A stretch of 64,000 bases of DNA from Sipunculus nudus (taxonomy: Eukaryota; Annelida; Sipuncula; Golfingiida; Sipunculidae): positions 82,187,056 to 82,251,055 of the forward strand of contig CM049310.1 of assembly GCA_026874595.1 (NCBI GenBank), written 5' to 3'. Shown piece after piece: positions 59,018 to 64,000 of the stretch. The notes below the pieces were generated by a model, which saw nothing but the letters and a program-made list of their open reading frames with translations, was not told where the DNA came from and ran no database searches. A program made the position numbers and the translations under genes. Within the stretch, counting starts at the first letter, position 1, and every line of letters starts with the position of its first letter.

Positions 59018-59053
59018 CCCCCCCCCCCTTGCTAAAAAGTGGGGGGGGGGGGG
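59018..59053. repeat. poly-C / poly-G fold-back
   Basis: Eleven C (59018-59028), a 12-base spacer, then thirteen G (59041-59053). Mirror of the arrangement at 33327-33361. Confidence 0.9.
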
Positions 59054-59728
59054 AGATTTATATCCCTTCCCCCTGTATTGACGCCCCTGATTTTAAAGCT
59101 GGATATATTTATACAACAGGGCTACGAGTGAAGAATTAACACAAATGGATACAGCAAACTGTAATTTCCATCGCTATGACATCCGCCGTCATTTCCGGTA
59201 ATTTCTCGGTTGACATGGCTCTCAGTCACATATTCTCTGTATGGGAAACTTGCTTGTATATGCTGTAAGAAATCAAATATGTGCTGAGATTTGAGACTGG
59301 AGTGATAACGGAATATTTCGCACATGATGGGTATTTTCTGAAAGCATAATTATAAACATATCAAAAAGTTGCTCTGGTTTATTTAAATGGAATTTTTTCA
59401 TATCAGGAATATTAAATATAAATAAAGTATGGAGTATTATTTCTCTTTAATACATTATCTCCCAAAATTTGACTCAAAGACCGTTTGCATACCATACTGC
59501 TGTGTAAAAGTAGTAATAAACTTGGGCCGGGCACAATTAATGGCATTAAACATGAATATAGCGCGTACGCCACAAGTCAAGGTTTTTCCAGCTTTCAACC
59601 GGTGTTTCTTCAGTGTTTCTTCCTGTATGATTGTTCTCCTTCTTTTAGAGTTGTTTTTATATAAACAAGTTCAGATCTCAGGTCACACGTTTAGTCCTGT
59701 GATGTTAACAGACTCTTGTACACTTGTT

Positions 59729-60345
59729 GAATAGACATGCACCGGGCGCCATTAGCTGCACAAAGCATAAACACAGCGCACGCCACCTTGTACCGAGTAA
59801 AACTTTACTTGTTATATATTTATGCATTTTCAGATTCTTTGACCTACAGTTTACATATTTAAACTTTTGGACTTATATTATTTACATAAAAAAGTGTGCT
59901 GACTTAGTTTTCTTATATAATAGAAATTATTATCACGTATAGTTAGATATTTATTACATTTTAAAACTTTGAGATTTATGCCGTTACAGTTTACATTTCT
60001 CTTTGAAAATGTAAATCATCTGCCAATATTTCATTTTAAAACCGTTTGCGTACTCTTTTACACATATGAATAGACATGCACCGGGCGCCATTAGCTGCGC
60101 AAAACATAAACACAGCGCACGCCACCATGTAACCGTACCGAGTGAAACTTTACTTGTTATATATTTATGCATTTTCAGATTCTTTGACCTACATTTTACG
60201 TATTTAAACTTTTGGACTTATATTATTTACATAATAAAGTGTGCTGATTTAGTTTTCTTATATATTAAAAATTATTATCACGTATGGTTTGATATTTATC
60301 ACATTTTAAAACTTTTAGACTTATGCCGCTAAAGTTTACATTACC
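59729..60345 (+). repeat. ~336-bp tandem duplication in intron 3
   Basis: 'gaatagacatgcaccgggcg' starts both units (59729 and 60067). They share GTACCGAGT, TTATGCATTTTCAGATTC, TTTACATAA and TTATTATCACGTAT blocks. A fainter third relative precedes them near 59475-59580. Cryptic frames inside are repeat by-products. Confidence 0.88.
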
Positions 60346-60399
60346 TTTTGGACTTTATAGTGTTTGTTTTTACAATAAAGTTTTCAAATCCATTTTTAG

Positions 60400-60493
60400 C
60401 AAATTTGACCTTAATTCCATTTCCCGAGGGGGCGGAAGTCTGGTGTACAGAACCCATCAGTCTTGCATCTCGACCAGCTGCCATCGCTTTCCT
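60400..60493 (+). CDS. NRF-6-like acyltransferase, exon 4 (end of NRF domain)
   Basis: With the leftover G from exon 3 the frame reads ANLTLIPFPEGAEVWCTEPI then SLASRPAAIAF, the usual closing NRF cysteine (WCTEP) and the start of the first membrane segment. Bounded by TTTTTAG and CT then GTGAGT; two bases carry over. This frame is not the longest open frame at the locus and only appears once the splice phase is applied. Confidence 0.85.
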
Positions 60494-61208
60494 GTGAGTA
60501 CTTTTCTTTATGTCTTGATAATATTATGCAAAACAGGCACCGAAGGTATTTAAGCCTACCGAAGTTTTCGGTAGATGAGATGACGTATTAGAAAAAAAGT
60601 CCCATGTTTTAGATTTTTTTTTCACTTATGACGACAATACCAGTCCAAAGGACGAAACAAAAGTTACCAAACACTTGTCCTAAAAATTCGGTGATGTGCA
60701 TGCATGCGAAATCGAGCAGCCAAAAAAAAAAAAACATTATTGGTAGATTGAAGGCCGCAATTTATATTGAAAACTGGTATTTTGTATTTCACGGTAGGTT
60801 GTATTTTACGGTATTTATATTTCACGATATTTTGTATTTCACGGTAGGTTGTATTTCATGATATTTTGTATTTCACGGTTTTTATATATTACGGTTTGTT
60901 GTATTTCACGGTATTTTGTATTTAACGGTATTTATATTTCACGTTATGTCGCTTTTCACGGTAGGTTGTATTTCACGGTATTTTGTATTTCACGGTATTT
61001 ATATATATTTCACGGTATGTTGTATTAAACGGTATTTTGTATTTTACGGAATGTTGTATTTTTTCGGTATATTTTTTTCACGGTAAATTTAATTTCACGG
61101 TTTGTTTTATTTAATTCACAGTTTGTTGTATATCACGGTATGTTGTATTTTACGGTATGTTGTATTTCACGGTATGTTATAAAGATTCCTTTTGTATTCA
61201 ACACCTAG
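60494..61208 (+). other. intron 4 of NRF-like gene
   Basis: GTGAGT to ACACCTAG, 715 bases. More than half of it is the array at 60775-61180, which stops about 30 bases before the acceptor. Confidence 0.8.
60775..61180 (+). repeat. ~17-20-bp minisatellite in intron 4
   Basis: Irregular units of 'ttgtatttcacggta' with ATTT, GGTT or TGTT linkers, about 22 units. Confidence 0.9.
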
Positions 61209-61558
61209 GGTCTTCATAGGTATATTCTGTCTGGTTGCTGTCGCCGCTACAGCGTTTGATTTGTGGCGGCGAAGAAAACAGGAACGTCTCAAAGCTGACA
61301 AGACAATTCCTGAACCAATGGCAACTAGAAACGGTCACGTAAATCAAGTATGTGATGAGGTTCCCAAGGACATCGAGGCACCATATCAAAATGTGTCTCC
61401 AAACCAGACCGGGGCCATAACAGCAAATGGATCTCCCATCGAACAAGGTGATACACCCCTAAAAACATTCTCCGGAGCGACAGAGGCAAATCTTGAAAGC
61501 AGTACCAACCAGGCCAGTCTTAAAACCAAGACCAACCAACCCAAAAGTAAAGGGAAAC
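61209..61558 (+). CDS. NRF-6-like acyltransferase, exon 5 (first membrane segment and linker)
   Basis: Completes a Leu codon with exon 4, then VFIGIFCLVAVAATAFDLW, the membrane segment after the NRF domain, then RRRK on the inner side. About 95 polar residues follow, rich in Asn, Thr, Pro and Lys (to KTKTNQPKSKGK), a low-complexity linker as seen between NRF and acyltransferase domains in this family. Ends C then GTAAGT, one base over. The linker is probably cytoplasmic and fast-evolving. Confidence 0.9.
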
Positions 61559-61909
61559 GTAAGTCCCAGTTTACATGTTAACACGTTTTCATACGGGATA
61601 CACAGAGACATTGCAGAATGAATATGCACTTATATTTACATGCCATGCTTACATATGTACATGGTATTCTTTTTCTTATCAATATTAATTAACTTGTGGG
61701 TAGCGTCATTTATTCCATACTCTTTGTAGAAACGCACAAAATTACGTGAAAGTCGAGTCAGGAATATTTGTCGGACCGTGCTACGAGACAGACAAACACA
61801 ACAAACAAACAAACATATAGACATGAGTGAAAACATAACATTCTTGGCGAAGGCATGAAATGTCATTTTATAAAAATAACTATAACGAGAATAGGCAATT
61901 ATGTTTCAG
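61559..61909 (+). other. intron 5 of NRF-like gene
   Basis: GTAAGT to ATGTTTCAG, 351 bases; no other feature. Confidence 0.85.
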
Positions 61910-62092
61910 AGTTACTGGAAAAGGTGTTTGTGAGTTTTTCTCTCTATAAGAACGCCAATGGAATCTTAGACTCCAACCACCCTCCAGGAAGTCTAACGTC
62001 ACTGACCGGTATCCGGTTTCTGAGTTTCGCTTGGATTGTGCTGGGACATACTTGGGTCCTTGGCATCTCGATCTCTCGCATAAGAACCATGG
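61910..62092 (+). CDS. NRF-6-like acyltransferase, exon 6 (start of acyltransferase-3 domain)
   Basis: Frame: LLEKVFVSFSLYKNANGILD then SNHPPGSLTSLTGIRFLS and FAWIVLGHTW. The SLTGIRFLS...VLGHTW block is the first membrane helix of acyltransferase-3 proteins, with the conserved Arg and the His thought to be catalytic. Donor ATG-G then GTAAGT. One base carries over. Confidence 0.92.
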
Positions 62093-62451
62093 GTAAGTCT
62101 TTATGTGTATATAGATTAAATTAAGGTATCCTTTTCCGTCCTTTTAGGTAGTAGTATAAATAATTTCATATTTTGTTTTACATAATTATCATGATTAATC
62201 AAATGATATAATTATTATGAACAAACTAAGATGAAGAAAGCATAGGAAGTTGACATAAAAGGAGCGGGGACTTTAGGTGAAATAAAAATAAAATTCGAAA
62301 TCGTATCGGTAAAGATCAAAACGTGAAGCTTACTAAGAGATAATTGTGCAAATTGTTAGAATAAATTATTTAAAATCGACACTTTAAAGAAAACTCATAA
62401 ATTATCTGTGAAGCAGTTTGCCTAAATTTATTATTGTACCGATTTTGCTAG
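62093..62451 (+). other. intron 6 of NRF-like gene
   Basis: GTAAGT to TTTTGCTAG, 359 bases; no other feature. Confidence 0.85.
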
Positions 62452-62545
62452 CAAACCCGGCGGTGTTCGGAAGACTTTCTCGAAGTTTCATGCACGGCAT
62501 GATCCACCGAATGAATCTAGGAGTGGAGGCGTTTTTCTTGATGAG
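62452..62545 (+). CDS. NRF-6-like acyltransferase, exon 7
   Basis: Frame: ANPAVFGRLSRSFMHGMIHR then MNLGVEAFFLM, leading into the second membrane helix (V-[ED]-x-F-F-x-[ML]-S-G is a family signature, completed by exon 8). Ends AG then GTGAGT; two bases carry over. Confidence 0.92.
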
Positions 62546-62735
62546 GTGAGTGTGTCCACAAGCGCTTGAATTCCTATTTATAATATTATATTAATATCGG
62601 AAAATTGTTACTTAAAAGTTTTGATGTGCGCGCGTGTGTGTATATGTGTGCGGGGGGGGGGGGGGGTATGCGTGGGTGACGGTGATTAAAACTGATGTGT
62701 TCTTTATCACGAGCAGATTATTTCTTTAATTTCAG
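62546..62735 (+). other. intron 7 of NRF-like gene
   Basis: GTGAGT to TAATTTCAG, 190 bases, including a G14-type run near 62651 and a (TG)n patch. Confidence 0.85.
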
Positions 62736-62843
62736 CGGCATGCTGGTGACTATTTCCTTCCTGAAAGGTATGAAGAGAATGAACGGCTCGATCATAGAGA
62801 CGCTCAAGTCACTTCCATGTTTTTACTTTCATCGATACTGGCG
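62736..62843 (+). CDS. NRF-6-like acyltransferase, exon 8 (gene continues off the window)
   Basis: Completes the signature VEAFFLMSGML, then VTISFLKGMKRMNG and LPCFYFHRYWR, the loop and conserved RYWR block before the third helix. Ends CG then GTAAGT. Together the eight exons give about 460 codons; family members have roughly 600-800 residues, so the remaining membrane helices should lie beyond 64000. Confidence 0.92.
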
Positions 62844-63593
62844 GTAAGTCTAAATATAAACCTTCTATGCAGTCTACAGAGTGTATCGTAAATTAACCAA
62901 GCAGTAGGGGGTGTACCGATACATTCTCGATACGCGTCGTGATATTTCTCTCACTTAACGATACGTGGTATAATATGTATAATAGTTCATGAGATCAATT
63001 TTCAAAACATATGCTGTTCTGTTCATTCTACTCATTGCTCTCATGCCAGAAGAATTAGCCGGAATAAAGACAAAAGATAAAAATAAGTGCAACAGTATTC
63101 ATGTTTGCATAAAGTTTAAATTATTGCATACACAAAGTCTACCAAAATTAACCTATGATAAATATGAATATTTTGCATTTTTTTAATACCCGGAGCCGCG
63201 TTTTTTTTTTACATTCACAAAACGTTCCAACCGAGGTACTAAATTCAACAAAACTGATTGTTTATTAACCTTTAGCTAGTAAAGTGTATATTAAATTATT
63301 TTTGATAAAAATCTTACGTTGTTTTTTCCTTTAAAACTATTTTGATTATTATTCAGATTTCTGGCTCAGCCTTCCCACATCCGAGCACAAATGTTGCATG
63401 TTATGCTGATATATATAATCTGGTATTTCTAAGCTGTGATTTAAAACATACTTGGTCGGAAGACCATTTTTCCGTATAGAGATATTGCAGCCTTGGTGTT
63501 TTATAAGCATGTGTCTGTTTATAATGGTTCATGCTTATAAAACAAAAGGCTAACATATGATCTAACATATACTGTTTGGAAATTCATCAATAC
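62844..63593 (+). other. start of intron 8, nothing else supported
   Basis: No convincing next exon. An acceptor-like ATTATTCAG at about 63356 is followed by an in-phase stretch that ends in a stop at 63430 and does not match the family. A 65-codon frame at 62989-63186 has a hydrophobic start but no other support. Confidence 0.5.
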
Positions 63594-63765
63594 TCGGTGG
63601 AACTTGTCTGAAAGTCCGCATTTCTAATAAGACCACACTTGACTGACCCGGAAGCACCTACATTGGTTATAACCTATAACTGACGTGTCAAATAAGACCA
63701 CCTGTGAATTAAGACCACTTTTGGCCAGTCCCATCGGTGGTCTTAGGATACAGGTTTCACTCTAG
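63594..63765. mobile_element. relative of the 14800 MITE (pogo-like)
   Basis: It contains the blocks TAATAAGACCACA, AAGACCACCTGTG, 'aattaagaccactttt', GGCCAGTCC and ends CAGGTTTCACTCTAG, matching the MITE at 14800-15010. It lacks that element's 19-bp tandem expansion. Confidence 0.5.
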
Positions 63766-64000
63766 TTATAAATACTCCTTATATATGTATTCAATAGTGG
63801 TGGGAGTCGGTTCCTTTTTCATAATCGATCATCGGTTTGAGCAAACCGATTGATGATCGATAATTAATCCGCACAGACAAATATATGCAATTATCACAGA
63901 AATATGCAATTATCTGTGAAACTGTACCTGCGTTCTCCCGGCAGGTATTCTCCTCTCACACACGAATGTACCGGTCCATCCACGTATATAGACACTATCA
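63766..64000. other. unassigned tail of the window
   Basis: AT-rich with a short near-palindrome around 63820-63865 (ATCGATCATCGGTTTG...CAAACCGATTGATGATCGAT). Confidence 0.4.

Larger units (their letters stand above)
58320..60399 (+). other. intron 3 of NRF-like gene
   Basis: GTAAAA to TTTTTAG, 2080 bases. Holds a G-rich tract (about 58684-58710), (AT)n at 58761-58782, a poly-C/poly-G fold-back at 59018-59053 and a ~336-bp tandem duplication at 59729-60345. Confidence 0.75.

Noticed and set aside
63359-63430. Candidate exon 9 of the NRF-like gene after ATTATTCAG
   Set aside because: In-phase reading hits a stop and does not resemble the third membrane helix of the family.

Overview
The window is animal nuclear DNA. 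Its genes are interrupted by introns with GT/AG borders, it is AT-rich, and it is packed with microsatellites, minisatellites, small DNA transposons and retroelement debris. The repeat landscape, together with an intron-containing sulfotransferase and an NRF-6/acyltransferase-3 gene, fits a marine lophotrochozoan, most likely a mollusc. That assignment is inference; no species can be named from the sequence. There are no bacterial features (operons, ribosome binding sites, CRISPR) and I found no complete tRNA or rRNA gene.

Only two host genes can be supported. (1) 4192-5223, minus strand: a 343-codon open exon of a Golgi-type sulfotransferase, with an upstream acceptor-like site suggesting an earlier exon. 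(2) 55316-62843, plus strand: the 5' half of a 'nose resistant to fluoxetine' (NRF-6-like) membrane acyltransferase. Its eight exons join in phase through consensus splice sites, giving a signal peptide, NRF domain, first membrane segment, long polar linker and the start of an acyltransferase-3 domain. It runs off the right edge.

Layout. 1-3.9 kb: interspersed and tandem repeats, including a ~144-bp repeat carrying nuclear-receptor-like half-sites. 4.2-5.2 kb: sulfotransferase. 5.7-33 kb: a long gene desert with dispersed repeats, a 42-bp minisatellite, a solo LTR, a pair of GACTCG-rich repeats, a 30-bp array with a tRNA-like insert, a dead CR1/L2-type LINE, and scattered balanced-GC islands that look like possible non-coding regulatory DNA. 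33.9-35.7 kb: an element with long GC-rich inverted ends. 35.98-46.6 kb: a 39-bp minisatellite split by a 6.9-kb degenerate Ty3/gypsy-class retrotransposon on the minus strand. 47.8-48.7 kb: two MITEs of one family (a third is at 32.6 kb). 51-54.8 kb: AT microsatellites, a pogo-like MITE and another solo LTR. 55.3-64 kb: the NRF-like gene, whose introns hold several separate tandem arrays.

Main points of interest: (a) the minisatellite in intron 1 of the NRF gene appears to be an amplified copy of the intron 1/exon 2 splice junction itself, leaving a row of acceptor-like sites; (b) the retrotransposon has integrase upstream of reverse transcriptase (GAG-PR-IN-RT-RH), the unusual order known from Gmr1-like elements; (c) all three insertions of its LTR family lie in or beside tandem or AT repeats; (d) a tandem repeat with phased TGACCT half-sites; (e) two poly-G/poly-C fold-backs.
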